Positions 34,440-48,300 of a DNA stretch of 64,000 nt are shown piece by piece. Numbering within the stretch: position 1 is the stretch's first letter; every line of letters begins with the position of its first letter. The DNA is from Promerops cafer (lineage: Eukaryota; Chordata; Aves; Passeriformes; Nectariniidae). Under the pieces are notes generated by a model. The model was given only the letters and a program-made list of their open reading frames with translations. It had not been told where the DNA came from and searched no databases. The translations under genes were made by a program, and so were the position numbers. The stretch lies in the NCBI GenBank assembly GCA_013398275.1, contig VZSE01010802.1:1-64000 (forward strand), in the 5' to 3' direction.

Positions 34440-34810
34440 CATTGCCGCTCCCTCAGCAAGCCACAGGGGACCACTGCTCCGTTACTGTGGCAACAGTGAC
34501 GACTTGGCAGCCAGACCCATCATCACACAGCCTCCTCGAGACTCTGCGAGATGCTCTGGCAAAGGCTTACAAAAGGAGATTTGCATCTGAGATCCCATTG
34601 CTTCTAAATTTTGGCTTTACCTTGCAAGCCTAGAGAAAGTAGTAGCCCTCCAAAGAGAAAGGCATGTGGAGGCAGGGCACGGGGAGTGGCGAGGGGCTCT
34701 AATTTTGGTGTGTGCCCCTGCAGAGGCGGGCGAGCTGTGAGCACCTGTCGGGGAGGAGTTGACTCATGCGAGAAGAAGGTCATTCCCGCAGCCTCGCTCT
34801 GTGAGTACCG
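34440..34810 (+). promoter_or_regulatory. Candidate regulatory element or alternative first exon
   Basis: In this GC-richer patch, 34481-34494 reads GTTACTGTGGCAAC, an RFX X-box-like site, and 34760-34766 reads TGACTCA, a perfect AP-1 site. A good splice donor, GCTCT before GTGAGT, follows at 34801. The combination would suit a minor internal promoter, but no coding sequence or conservation data support it. Confidence 0.25.
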
Positions 34811-37800
34811 ACCCCGCCAGCCTCTCCTACCTTCTGCTGCAAATGTTATTTATTGTTTGTCATTGACTAGTAAATTCCGGTGTTTCTTGTGTCTAAGGGG
34901 AGGAATTTTCTTTTGTGCTAGCTCTAGGCTTCATGCAAAATCCGTGAATGCTACTGGCTTTTTGTCCTAGGCATGAATTCCTGCAGGAACTGCAGCCTTG
35001 CCATTAGTGGCAGGTTTCTTGCAGGAAGCTCGATGAGATCTGCAGTTTGCAGTGAGCACTGCACAATCCGTACCTTAGTACCAGGTTTTGTGCTCTAGCC
35101 AGCTGATAGGGTCCTATATCAGCTTTTCCATTTAATTCATGGTTCCAGCCTTTGTTGTACAAGCTGACTTATTTGTTTTCGTTGAGATTAAGAATTTAAG
35201 CTGTAAGTAAATCAAGTGCTTGAACAGGTGCAGAAGGAGTATTTGCCCTGTGTAGGATAGAGTTACAAGCAGTTTCATTCTGATGAGACAAACAGATGCT
35301 CCAGATAAATTGCTGATAAAAGGAATTATTATACTGGCAAAGATCCACCACGTTCCCCTGTAGCCCATGGGTGTCATAGTCAAGCATACAGACAGTAGCC
35401 ATGAGTGAGATCAATCTAGCATGGCTAACAATAGGCATCTATAAATGTAGTCATGTTACTGAGAAGTGTGATCATCATCACACTTCACTTTAAATCATGT
35501 CCTGAAAAATATTAATGTAGCTTAGACATCTGTGAAAAGAATACACTGCTTTGTAAAGAAAGTAATGCATTGCAAAAAAATAATTATAAGGAATTATAAG
35601 GAAAAAGAAATCAAAGGTTGTACATCATAGATCTGAAATCCTGATCAACCTGCAACCTGCTCACATGAAAGCCAAGGAGATTTCTTTTTCTCCAGATGAA
35701 TTTGGTGCTTGTTCTGTTCCTTAATCAGACGGCAGCACTGGGGCATCTCTAGCTGTAATCTCATTAAGACTATTAGGCTGTGATTGTGCTTGTGGTCTGT
35801 TGCTGACATGCATTTGGGCAGACAAATGATCCTCGGAGCTCTCACAGTTGAGAGGACATGGGGGTCTGTTGTTTCTCACGAGGTTTGAAAATCCCACATC
35901 CTTGACTTTGGAAAGGCACTGGTAAAGCAGCCAGGAAGGCAAACAGGGACAGGTCCGCTCAGCCCAGGCACACAAGGGCAGTTTGTGAACACGGCTTCTG
36001 TTGGTGTGATGGGAGTCACGTGTGGGCACAGTAATGGCACAGCACCCTCCCCTCAGTGTGTAAATAGCATAAAGCTGTGCCTGTGCGAGTGTTGGCATGA
36101 CAGGCTGGGCTGCTACAGAGCAAAAACAGAAGTCAGAAATTAATTATGTGCTCTTTTCTCCATGCCCAGAACCACTCCTGTGTTCAGCTTTATCCCGCCT
36201 GTTACAACTAACACAGGCATAGTAGGTTTTGTTTAGTTGGCCTCTTTGCCCAAACTGAAAAATATTTTGATGATATTTTTGGATATGTCTGGAGTCAGAC
36301 ACAACTCTTTTCATTCAATTTTAGCCCATTACTCTTCATTACAATTCCAGGGGACACCATAATTACCTCTAGTTCCTCTTCCTCATCCCTGCATCACTCA
36401 AATATTAGTCGATAGCTCTGTTCCCTGGCAGCAGTGGAGTTTGAGTGCTTCTGGAGGCCAGTGGATTTGCAGCCCCCTGAGTGACCCCTGCACATGTGGC
36501 TCTCCTGCACACAAACCCACAGCAGCTGATGTCATTCGCGCATGAGCCTTGGGAAGCAGGCTGCTGAATGAGTGCCAGTGTACCACACAGTTCATAAATA
36601 TGTAAAAGCAACGGGCCCTATCCCAACAAGCTCGGATTCAGAAACATTTAGCAGATGTTCTGGCTGTGGGGGAGGAAAACAGGAGATGAATAACTACAAT
36701 ACTGCAATAGCAAATACTTTGTTGATGAAACTGCACAAAAATGAGAATGACAAACACACCCTTACCAGGACTTTGACCTATCCATAAAACAACATCAACA
36801 TGTTTTATTAATAGTAGTTCCACATTCTTAAGATCAATAAAGTGACTTCATTGATTTACTTTTCCCTTTTTATTAATACTTCTCTAAACAGTGATGAATC
36901 TGGATTGAACGTAAGTAGAGTCTTTTTTATAGCTTGTCAAAGGACAGTTCCAGTAGCTGTAATAAAGCAATAACCTTCTTAACCAGGACAACACAGCTAA
37001 AGAGAACCTAACCATGGTTAAGAGTTTGAAGAAAGCTTCCAAATCTGTTTGGAAGGGGCTGCCAGTTATTTCCAGACAACACCTCAAGGGAGCTGCTCTG
37101 TACACTCCTTTAAGGAGTAAAACATTGTTGTTTTAAAAACAAGCATAGAAAACACAGCTCAGGCTCTCCCTTAATCCAAACTCCAAATAGTAAACATGAC
37201 TTTTAGACCTTGATGCATGCTACGTGGAGTAAACCAACCTCAGCTTTACAGGCAGCTATTGTGGGGAACTTGTATAGTCCAAATTAGATGAAGAACCAAT
37301 GAAGGGTCTCAATAGTGACCTTGCAAGAGTTGCCATTACATTTCACCAAGGTACATTTGAATCCATTCCCTTTGGTCCCTCTTGGGGACTGTCTGAGCAT
37401 AAGGAAATGCTGTGATTTTTTGGTTGGTGTATTAATTGTAGGCCAGCAGTCTGGAAGTACTTCATCTGAGTATGGTGTTCTTGAATATCTATATTTTCTT
37501 CCTTGACAAACACTTGTCTTACTGCTTTGGATGATCTAACACATCTTTACACACTTGAACTTGTTCCTAAAGCATGAAGTGAAACTCAGCTGGGCTACTC
37601 TTCCCAGCCCTTAGCATTATGTACCATTTTGGGAGGGAGTTTTCTGCACTTGTGTAGCCTTTGGTTTGGGTTACTTCTACTTAAAACTTTATAGTGAAGT
37701 AAAAGTTGTGTGTTTCTCATTAGCTTCTCGTATACCCACGGTCCTGAGTCACAGCAGCAAACCCAAAGCTGCAACTTTATATTTTACTGCTTGGCAAAAT

Positions 37801-38835
37801 CTGTGAGCAGTGAAATTGTCTGCAGTCTATGTGCACAGACCCAGAACCTCTCTTATTCTTAAAATAGCTCCAAATGCTAAAGTCTATACTGAACACTCAG
37901 CAGATTTGCATGTAGCCCCAGAGAAACCTTCCTTATTAGTTCTTATCAGAACACTTATTTTTTCAGCGTGAAGGATTAGAAGCGTTTATCTACGTGATCA
38001 AAACTCACTGGCTCTGATGGGCTGGCTTTTTTATTTTCCTTTTTAACTGCAGAAGTTTTTACCTACAGAAGTTTCTACTTAGTGAGCCAAGAGATAGGTT
38101 TTTTCAAGTGAATTAGACTTGTGTTTGTTTCCTTGCAACCAAACACCACCAGCAATTCATTTGAAACTCAGCTCCCAGCTCAGCACACAACATCAGTCCG
38201 GACTGGGGTGTGCATGTGCGTTCAGAGGTGGTGCAGGGGGTTGAATGCATCATTTCATAAATATTACAGCTATTCAAATGCCTATGCAGTGAATAATCAC
38301 TTGCATCAGGAGAATGCCGGGTGCTTGGTGACTTCTGCCTTGCATTTGAACCACAGATTGAATACTTGCTTAGGAAGTCAGTGCTCCAGAACAACTGGAC
38401 AGATAACAGCAAATTTTAAAACCTCTGTAGACTAGACTAGTCCTTCAGTTTCTTCTGAAAACAGTTCTTCTTTTGGAAGCTCTTAGCTGCTCATTTGTAT
38501 ACAGATTTCTTTTACATTTTAAAAAAATGGGTTTAGCTGTCCAAGTAAGTGTGAGCATGAGAAAACAAGACTATAACTCATCAAGATCCCAATTCAGTTG
38601 CTTACAGCAGATGGCAATTCAAATACAGTGACTTTTAACAGAAACACCTGTACACGGGAGAAAAGAGTTCCTGTTAATGGAGAGCATCTCAGGGGCTTCA
38701 GTAGCAGTTTGGTTTCATGTTGTGGCCTTGACTTTTACAAATTGAAGCAAAAACCAACAACAAAAAAGTCCTCTGTCACTGTAAATGTCACACTAAAATG
38801 TATAAACAGGAGGGATGATTGCAGAACACACCAAG
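34811..38835. other. Noncoding stretch, nothing recognised
   Basis: Only short random frames. A perfect 10-bp inverted repeat with a 4-base loop lies at 35463-35486. Confidence 0.4.
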
Positions 38836-39355
38836 TGCTCCTTCCATTCTGCATTGTACTGGTAAGGCCTCAACTGGGAACATGCTGCATGCTGTTCCTG
38901 CACAGAGAAATTCAGGAAAGACTTGGATTAAAGTGAGAGCCACCAAAGGGGAACACCATGAATCAAGAGAGCCTCACCCAATCGAAATGAGGAGGACAGA
39001 CAAGAAGAAATGGAGCTTTAGGTCTGGGGAATGTGAAAAGTGATATGAGAAATCTTCATGCATCTAAAAGGCTTGTTGCAGGAGTGAGAGGAGCAATTGG
39101 GTTTTTTTGTCTCTGTTGGATAGGATTAGAAGTACATGTAAATTATGGTAAAAGAGATCCAGGTTGACCATTAGGGGAAACTTTCTAAAGGCAAAAAGAG
39201 TGAATCATGAGAAAAGAACATCTTTCCTGGACAGACTGTGGTGTCTGCACTGGGGAGGTCTTTAAGAGGTAAAACAGATGGGACAGAGATGCTTTCACAG
39301 GGCTGGAGTTAGATGACCTCTCAGTATTCCTTCCAGTGCTGTAATTTGGTGATCA
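38836..39355 (+). mobile_element. Old, diverged CR1 LINE 3' end
   Basis: Weak but ordered resemblance to CR1: TACTGGTAAGGCCTCAACTG and AAATTCAGGAAAGAC at the start, ATGACCTCTCAGTATTCCTT and CCAGTGCTG near the end. The terminal octamers are lost. Divergence is much higher than in the CR1 at 19.4 kb, so it is an older insertion. Confidence 0.55.
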
Positions 39356-41290
39356 CATCCTGGTCTGAAAATCCTCTTGCTGGGTTTTAACCTCCTGTTT
39401 CCAGATGTGGGGACTCCGCTCCGGGACAGTACGCTTCCAGTGGAATTTGGTGCTCTTGGTTTAAAGAGATTACAGATTCCCACAGGACCATGCACCTGGC
39501 AAGCCCTGAACCTTGGAAGGTTGTCAAAATAGAATTTAAGATTCCTTGGCTATTTTTACTGTGAAAATAGCTTTGATTTCATAGAGATACCAAAAACTTT
39601 CTTGAATTTTCTTTTGTAACTTGCCTTCTTTGTTACACTCCTTGTCTGACTGGGCCTTATGAGCCTTCAATAATTTCTCTTGGAATACATAAAAAAGCCA
39701 GGCCTTATTTTTCTATATAGACTTTTGAAAATGTGACATTGTGCCATATTCTGACTTTATTTTGAGCGATAGCAGCTGACCTCCTTGAAAAAGCTTAATC
39801 TGGAACCACAATATTTTTCCCTGGGTTGGTTTGGAACTGCTTCCTCAACAGCTGCCCTGCTCACTAGCGGTCACTTCTGGAGTGCCAACACCCAGTTTTA
39901 CAGTGCCTGCAGACACAAATTCACAGGGAATCAATCACTGCCTGGCTGGGGCGAGGTGACTGTTCCCTAGCCCAGTGCAAACCAGCAGTTCTGTAAAATC
40001 CTCGGGGGATATACGGTGCTGGGCTTGCCTTGAGCATCACCAGCCTGGAACATTGGGCTTCTAACTAAGCTGTGATGCAGGATTTCAGCTGTCTTAGCTT
40101 GTTTTTGTATTGCAAAATAGCCCATTTTGTGCTGATGTTGCAGTTTTTGTGAGTGTGCTTTATTAGCCTAAAGTTCTGCACAGTACTGCCTGCCACCCTC
40201 CTCCCACTCTGCACACCACGTGCACGTGGTGACAAGGGACATGCAGAGGCAGTATAGTCCTTTGTTTTTGCTTCACTTCTACTTGTTTAAACCCTTCCTC
40301 TTACGGCGCATTGTGAAAACTTCTCTGGGAATCCAGCAGCATAATGATGCTAATAACCCTGTCATATGACTTAGCCTCTCTGCTGCTGGATTCCAAAATA
40401 TCGAGCCAAGACATACAAGTCTTGCTGTGGATGCCATAGGCAGCCTCATGCTAGAGTGCAGATGGCTCTGCAGTTCCCTAATGGGAATTGTTTGGGTCCT
40501 TATTAGCACTTTACAAAGATTTCTGTTAAACTTGCCAGCTCTCCTCCTGACTGTTCAGAGTGCTCAGCCAATAATCACTGCAAACACTGTGCGAGTCGGG
40601 CCCCGGGAGAGCATTTTGAAACATCTCCTGTATCACTGTATGTAAACCATCTCCTCCATCTGCTTTCATTTTTCAATAATTAACACACCCCCAACCTGCA
40701 TCTTTGCAGGGGAGGACACCTGCAAATATTGGTTTTGAACAGATAATGGAAGCTGAATCAGCAGGCTGAGGATCTCCAGTGATTGCAACCAGTAGCTCTA
40801 ATTTCTGTGCTCATGGAAACTCCATCAGTAAACAGGGTGGGTTGAGCCAAGTTTAGATCAGCTAAAGGCTTTCCTCCATCTGTTCTCAGACATGGATATA
40901 GATAGTGAATTAGGAATTGTGCACTTCTGGCTGATATTTGTAATACCCCACTGTAGTAAGAATTTGCTCAGCCATATCATTAACACATTTTATGCATCTC
41001 TGATGAATGATATCTGCTTGGTGTTTTATCGTGTGTTATTACAATACCTGACTACCTTTCATGCCAGAATGTCTAATATGCTATGGACATCAAAACTTCT
41101 CTTAAGGTAGGGTTGGAAGGCTGTGGTTTTGGTGGGACGTTTCTGGGTTCCTCTCAGTTCCTTCTTCCTGGCTTTCTGGAAGACCAGGACCGGCTCATTT
41201 CCCTGTCCAGCCAATACCAACATTGTCACCTCGGTGTAACCTGAGGGATTAGTCAATATTTGGGGCTCCCAAGCTGAGTTGATTAGCAGG
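39356..41290. other. Noncoding stretch with a palindromic double E-box
   Basis: No exons recognised. At 40214-40231 an 18-bp perfect palindrome contains two directly abutting CACGTG sites. Confidence 0.4.
40217..40228. promoter_or_regulatory. Two abutting CACGTG E-boxes
   Basis: CACGTGCACGTG, flanked symmetrically by CAC and GTG. CACGTG binds bHLH factors such as MYC/MAX, USF and CLOCK/BMAL1. The motif is seen directly; the function is unproven. Confidence 0.3.
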
Positions 41291-41299
41291 AGACAAGGA

Positions 41300-42365
41300 T
41301 GATGGCAGCAGCATCCACCTGCTGCAACACTGCTCATCTTCCCGAGCGCATCAGGATCCAAACGGGACGAGTTGCTACGACCACCGCTGCGAGCTTCTCC
41401 CCAGCCACCTCCAGCCAAAAATATCTCCGGGCTTTTCTCGGGACGACTTTACAAGCGTCTCTGCGGCCACTTTTAGATATGATTTATTTGCCGCCTTCCC
41501 GGTCCCTCCGGTGCTATCGCTTGGCTCCATCAGGGTTTCCTGTGCCCCAGGGCAGGCACCCCCCCGCCCGGGGCGCTTTAAACGGTCGCTGCCTGGCCCC
41601 GCCTCCTTTTTTGATCTCCGCCAATCCCCGCCCGGCCTGTTGCAATTCGAGCGGTGGGAGCGTACCACTGCCACAGAGGGCGGGGGAGGAATGGGAGCGT
41701 TTAGGGGCTGTGAGAGGAGAACCTCTTGGGGGATGGCGCCCGTTCTCCGCCACACTTGTTGCTTTCGCGTTGCGTTCGCTCTCCTCCCCTTGTCCCCCCT
41801 TTCCACCGCGTGCCCAGCGGCTGTGGAGCCGCCGCTTCCCGCCGCCTCTCCCCTTTCCCCGGTGCGCCGCCCGAAGGGCCTGGCGGGGAGGGGGCTTTGC
41901 CCGGGCGGTGGGCGGGGTAGCGGCAGCGCGAGCTGCCAAGGTGCGCGCGCGCCGCCGCGNNNNNNNNNNNNNNNNNNNNNNNNNNNNNNNNNNNNNNNNN
42001 NNNNNNNNNNNNNNNNNNNNNNNNNNNNNNNNNNNNNNNNNNNNNNNNNNNNNNNNNNNNNNNNNNNNNNNNNNNNNNNNNNNNNNNNNNNNNNNNNNNN
42101 NNNNNNNNNNNNNNNNNNNNNNNNNNNNNNNNNNNNNNNNNNNNNNNNNNNNNNNNNNNNNNNNNNNNNNNNNNNNNNNNNNNNNNNNNNNNNNNNNNNN
42201 NNNNNNNNNNNNNNNNNNNNNNNNNCGGGCGCTGCGGCTGCGGCTCGGCCTTATCGCCCGGAGCGCCGTGCGGGTGCCCCGCAGCGCCCGCGAACCGCGG
42301 CCGCCACAGGGTCATAAAGTGCTGCCGGTGCTTCCGTCACACGGAGTTTACGGCACCCCTACGTG
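41300..42365 (+). promoter_or_regulatory. CpG island with an internal assembly gap, candidate alternative promoter
   Basis: GC and CpG content rises from about 41300, peaks around the gap at 41960-42225 and falls after 42365. A CCAAT box at 41621-41625 next to a CCCGCCC Sp1-type site supports promoter function. A possible donor, CCCCTAC before GTGAGG, lies at 42362. No known protein is encoded. An alternative promoter of the plus-strand neighbour gene, or of an unannotated RNA, would fit. Confidence 0.45.
41960..42225. other. Assembly gap (266 N) inside a CpG island
   Basis: A run of 266 N bordered by GCGCGCGCCGCCGCG on the left and CGGGCGCTGCGG on the right. It is typical of GC-extreme sequence missed by short-read data. 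Confidence 0.99.
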
Positions 42366-45300
42366 AGGCATGGCATAAACCGCCCGCAGCTCGCACAGGC
42401 TGCTGCTTGTCTTGCCTTTAGCCTTTTTATTGTCATTCGAGATAAAGTCAGTACGGGGGATTATAATACTTGTGCCTCTGTTCCTTTATTTATTGTGTTA
42501 TGGTTCATTCTTCATCTCTGCGGGCTGTTGTCCTAAGATGTGTTTAAGGGTGCTTGGTACTTAACAAGGGTAGCTGCTTCTAAACATAGGTTTTCTTCTT
42601 GTGTAATGATAAAAACTTGCTTATCCATTCACTGCAATGATTTAATTCCATATTCTGAAGAAGTCCTCCCTTACCTCATGCAGTGATCCATTTAAGGTTA
42701 GTGCTCTGGAGTGCCTGGAAAGGATCCCTTCATCTAGACAAAAGTTACTGTTAAGTAAGACACGACAACAAATGCTGCTTCCTTTGTTGGTCCTGTTGTG
42801 CTGCTTTGAAAGTTGGAAAAAATGAAGAATCTGTGGAAATCTTTGAGTATTAGACTCAAAATTGCTGTTCTAGGTTATTCTGCACTTTAAATGAACTTTG
42901 TCTGTTCTAGTGCAGTGGATTTAGGGGAAGCTGAGTAAATAAATGGCCTTTCAGTGGACAAGCTGGATATACAGAAACTGATTGTCCATGAGGCTCCTTT
43001 TAGCTAGAAACTTTGAAAGATACAAGGTAACTGAGCCTTGAAAAGTGCAATAAACAAGATTTTCTTTGTGTAATTATGCACTTGCTTGAAATATACTACT
43101 CTTACCAATAGTTATGCTAATATCTCTTTCTGTATTTCTTATAATGTACATATTCTATTTATTTCTCACTGTCACATTTTCAGTACTTGTGTTTGGGTTG
43201 GTTGCACTGCAGGGATATGTTCAGTAAAAATAACTCACTGCATGGGAATTAAGCTCTTCAATCATGGGAATATTTCTGCTGGCCTGAGAGTCTGTGGAAG
43301 CTTACTGATACAAAACTAGATTTAGAGTTAGATTGAAGTTGGCAGTGCCCCTTTAAACCAGCCAGAACTCCACTGCACATTCATCTGCAGCTGCAAAAGT
43401 CACACTACAGTTAAGAAAACCAGATACGTTTGTATTTAGCTTGCAGCTTGCTAAAATACTTGTGTCTAAGTAGATGGCTTTACTAGGTATGCTGGACTTG
43501 TATTCATTCATGTCTTAAATTACATGCAAGGCACACCTTACAGCTAATTTGTGATGTTGGTAATCCTGTAATTATTTAATTAATGGATGGGGAACTCTTC
43601 TTCAATGTTACAGGACAACCATAAATATTTTTCTTTTACCAGTTATTTCTAAGTATTTGTGCAGGAGAAATAACTAATAGTTATGCTGCTGCTGCTGAAT
43701 TACATGTAACTCAGTTTCAGTATTCAATAATTTTGAATACAAATCCTGTTTCTGACTATCCTGTGTATTAAGAAAGGATCTGTAAATAGTATGTAACTGT
43801 ATATTCCTGGTCTAAACCTAAACACAGCTGGTTGAGGTCAGGATGACATTTTATTCTAAGCTTTCTTGCCTCTCTGGGTTTCAAATATCCTGTGAACATG
43901 CCTCACGTGAGAAATCTGTTATTTTGCATGTGCAGGTCTCTCGATAAAGGCTCTGGCACTGTTACTTTGCCATGAGTGAACTTGAGTTACTGTTGTACAC
44001 ATGGTAATGCAGAGCTGATGGCACTTCTTGGAGAAAGCTGGGGCAGAACTGGTCCTTACTTGGATGTGTTCACATTCTTTTCTTGCAGGATTTCAGAATG
44101 ATTTCTCAGTCACTTAGGTAATCCATGAATGGATTAGGAGTTTTTTTTTCTCCTTTGCAAACACAGGGGCTGTCCTGCTGGTGTATCTTAGAGTAGTACT
44201 CAGGGTAGCTCCAGGTGAAGGGAGAACTGTCTGTGCTGCTGCTCTGTCCTTGGCAGAGGCAGGAAACTTCCACTCTGACTGTGTCACTGGAAATTGCCCA
44301 CGAGAGCAGCAGCAGAGCCTGTACATGCTGTTACAGCCTGATGATTTAGCAATCTTTTCTCTGCCCGTTGATCTATGTCTTAACCTGGAGCAGGAAGAAG
44401 CCCCATCAATGCCGTGCAGCTGTGGCTCACCTGCTGTGTGCAGGGTCATCACACAGGAGCAAAGCACACACCTGCCCTGGGGGCTGCACTTTGCAGGGGT
44501 GCAGAGTGCAGCTTTCCCCGGGTACTGTGTTGCTGGGATACTCCTGGTGTGGATGTGACCCCTGAGAGGTTTCCTGGGAGTGCTTTTACTGCAGCAGATC
44601 CTAACGATAATCTCATCTTTCATCCAAAAAGGGGAGGAGGGAACAGTTCCCAATGGTCAGTGCAAGGAAGGGGGATTTCATGTGAGCTCCCCTGGGAACT
44701 GTGTTTGCTCTTGGGTATTTTTTTAGGTCTCCCAGCAGCACTAGAGTCTAGAACTGACCTGACCTTTGTAGACTGTAGCAGGATGTACCCTAGATGTCAG
44801 CTCCAGGGATGCTGCTCATAATTAGAGAGGTGGAAATAAAATAGCAGTGATAGTGAGCTGGAGTTCATGCTGCTGTTTGGAAATGATGTGATAAGATACA
44901 AGAGGCAGGCACTGTTTACTAGTAGGGGAGCCCAAAACTGTGGAGATAGAGCAAGAGGTAAGCTAGCATAGGAATATCAACTCACCACCCTTTCCTTCCT
45001 TTTTCTCCTCCTCCCTCCCCCAGCTGAATGACATCTCACGTTATAATTGCACAGGGGAGAGGGAGAAAGGGAAAAGTGCATGCAGGGGAACCCAGGAACA
45101 TATACACACCAGGGAATGAAATCTGCAATAGACAGTTTTTGTGAATGGCGTAAAAACATGTTGATTTCAGCTGAGTGTTTGGGGCATAAGATGAGTTCAA
45201 TTTCAATGAATTATTTGCTCTCTGTCCCTGTGGATTCCTTCTAATGCTGAGGTAGTTGGAATATGGATTAATGAGTTGATAAGGCTCTAACAGCATTTGG

Positions 45301-48300
45301 TTTCTTTGTGTTAACAGTAAACAGACATGGCTCTTCTCATTCTGTATCTTGGTTTGAAGAGGCAGTGTGATAATCTTGTGTATGGAGTGATTTGTGATAG
45401 AAATGGAGTGCCCAGATATGGGGAACAATTTAAGGAAGGGGAGGTTGCTCACCTCTGTGGGCAACCTCTCTTCTGATACCTCTCCTTTTTTTTTTTCTCC
45501 TTTGAAAGTTTAATCAAGCAGCAATCATTTGCTTTGGTAGCAAGAGGAAACTGAAGGATGTTTTTCTTTCTTCTTTTTAGATACTGAAATTTACTCCATT
45601 CAAAAGTATTCAGTAAGACTAGGAAAGAAAATGCAAGTTCTTGCTGTTCCTAGACAGCAGTAAATTAACAATAGAATTATTTCAGCTTCAGGAAAGAGGA
45701 ATGTATTTCATCCCACACTTCCTGATGGAGTTTGTAACTTCTCTGCTGAAGGTGGGCAGTAGCAGCACAGTTTTTTGGCTGAAGACAAAAACTTGATTGC
45801 TTTGATAGAGATCAACTGTTCTGAACTTGTTGTTTTGCAATAGACAGCATGAGAAACTGCCTTTCATTTTTGAGAAGGGACACTGAAGAAAGGTATGGAA
45901 ATTGTGAGGAAAACCTTTTTACTACATTCCTGTCTCTCTCAGCCTGTCATCTCTTTCTTGCCAGATCTTTATCCTTGTTATATGTTAACCTTTTTCATTC
46001 TTTCTCCATGGAGTCTTTGAGATATGATCTTTTGTGTCTAGCCACATGGTTAAAAGTAGTCTAGGCTGCCCTTGCTTTGTCTGGATTTCTTCTTGACATT
46101 CAACTGTTCAAAACAATGACCATTTTTACTGAAAGTCATTCATATGTGGGGTTATACAGCTACAGACATAAACTCATTTTCTTGGCCCTTTTCTACTGTC
46201 ATCTGGAGTGAAATGCTGTAGAGCACTTGACATGTAGTCCCACTTGGTAATGCTGCTTGCTTTGAGGCATTCAGCAAAGCCTTGTTGTGGCCTTTCTTTG
46301 CTTTGTTCGTGCTGAAGGAGGAGTGGCAGATGTTTGCTTTTCAGCCATCATGAAGAAGAGTCCCATAGATATCTCTGCTGCTGCCTCACCTCCTGCCTTC
46401 AGAGAAGTTTGTAACACTCACCTGCCATGAGCTGACTGAACCACAACAGCTTGGCAGTGGAATCCACAGGCTTCTGCTAATCTACCTTGAGTGGTTTTGC
46501 CTTTTTGCTGTGTTCCGTTCTTTCCTTGGATCTGCTTGTCCAGCAGTCATCTCATCCCTTGAGGTGGAGTCTCTCTATGCAAGAGTTGTGTTTTCTTGTT
46601 CTACTCCTATGTAGCATATTACATTTTGGAGTTCTGGTTTAGACTGATGATCTCAAATGTTATTGTAGGATACAAAACAAAGGTAAAATCTTCCCGTTTT
46701 CTGTGCTCCAGTCTCAGTCCAGGAATATTTGTCTTACCTTGTGGGTCTTTTGCTGTGTTTGCCTGCATTAGGATTCCAGTTTCACAGCTTAATTAAAATC
46801 TGGGAAATAGCCCATTTACAGAATCAACTTCCTCTTTGGCCAGCAGGAAAATTGTTCTGTGTTACTGCTCTCTGCCCTGCTGTTTGGAAATAATTCCTCT
46901 GAAAATGCAGTGCTTTGAAGTGAGGCAAGGCTTGCTGAGGGCTGATGTGGTTGAGGGAAGAGGACATTGCAGTGCATTGAAGGCTTCTAATAAAACTCTT
47001 TCAAGCTTTAATTTGTAGCCTTTATTTTTATGGCTGTGAGATGCTTTGGAATGAACTTTGGGCTGTTTGTCTCATGAAGTCTTAGGGTGTAATCTTTTAG
47101 TCTTCTAAGCAACTTCTGAGCTGAAGTGAGAATGGATAGCATAACTTTTACAGTGACCTCCCTTTAGATTGCTGAGATCTCTTTACTCAGAGTCTGTGGG
47201 GAGAGCTCTCACTGAAAGCGTAGGCAGAACAGCAGCATTTTTGTGGGATTGTATCTCTGCTATACAAATAAAAGTGCTTGTGGCTGTATGAGTCCTATCT
47301 AATATTTCTATCTCTTTATGACCCTGGTGGAGCTGCCCTGATTGAACAGAATGGTTTGGGAGCCCCTTTTTGCTTTCCTCTTGGTGTTTCTAAATATGTT
47401 GTGTAGACTTACACAGATGTTGAAAAGTCTTGTGTTGGGTGTAAAGGACAATATAAACTCTGCTCTATTTTGTGAGATGCTGCAGCTTGTAGTGATTTGA
47501 ACCATTTAAAACTTACATGTTATTCAGGGTTCATTAAAGAATTGAGTCTAAAGGCAAGCAGAAGGCAAATTTGATTCTAACCCAGTTAAAGAGCACAAAC
47601 CCAATTGATATCCATCAGTGATACCCATGGGATAGGTTGTTCTGGATCTTGTGTTGAGCAGTGTCCTCCAGCACTTCCAACATCATGGGTATGTGACTGA
47701 CGGAATGAAGGGGAGGACAGTGGACTTCATACCCTCTGTTCTGTGGTGATGTGCACAGAAATGAGGAATGGGGGCAGGTGTTTGTCTGGGAGTCTTGCTT
47801 TAAACAGTCAAATCTAACAGTGTTTCACTAGTTTGTTTTTTTTTTAATTGGGTTGTTTTGTTCTGTTTTGTGGCAGAAATTTCTTTCTTTAATAGCAGTC
47901 TGTGTACATGGTATATGGTACTCCATCTGGTATAAACAAAGTTCTGCTTCTGCTCCATTTGAGGAAGTCTAATATGGTTTTTCTGTGTCAGGAAGGGTAA
48001 ACAGCTTTGGAGAATGCACCATCCTTTTGATGATTCACTTTGCTACACTAAATCACTAATTCATTAATTAGGCAAGGTTCCCATTCAGAACTCTCTAGAG
48101 CCATGCCTCTTGCTGTGCTGATTGTAAAGGAAGACTGGTTTGGAGTTAGCCTTTGTGTCTGCTTTCCCTGTGAGCCTGGGAAAGCTGGTGCCTCGCTCCA
48201 GGTACTTCAGGTTTCTTCCAGATCTTGTGTTATTTGTCTTACTGCTTATAAACAGAATATAAACGCACTCTAGACTTTCCAGGGATAGTAGGGCTGCTTG

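Noticed and set aside
41299..42366. 355-codon and other large frames across the gap at 41960-42225
   Set aside because: The N run is translated as unknown residues and the flanks are CpG-island sequence with low-complexity Arg/Pro/Ala peptides and no family motif.
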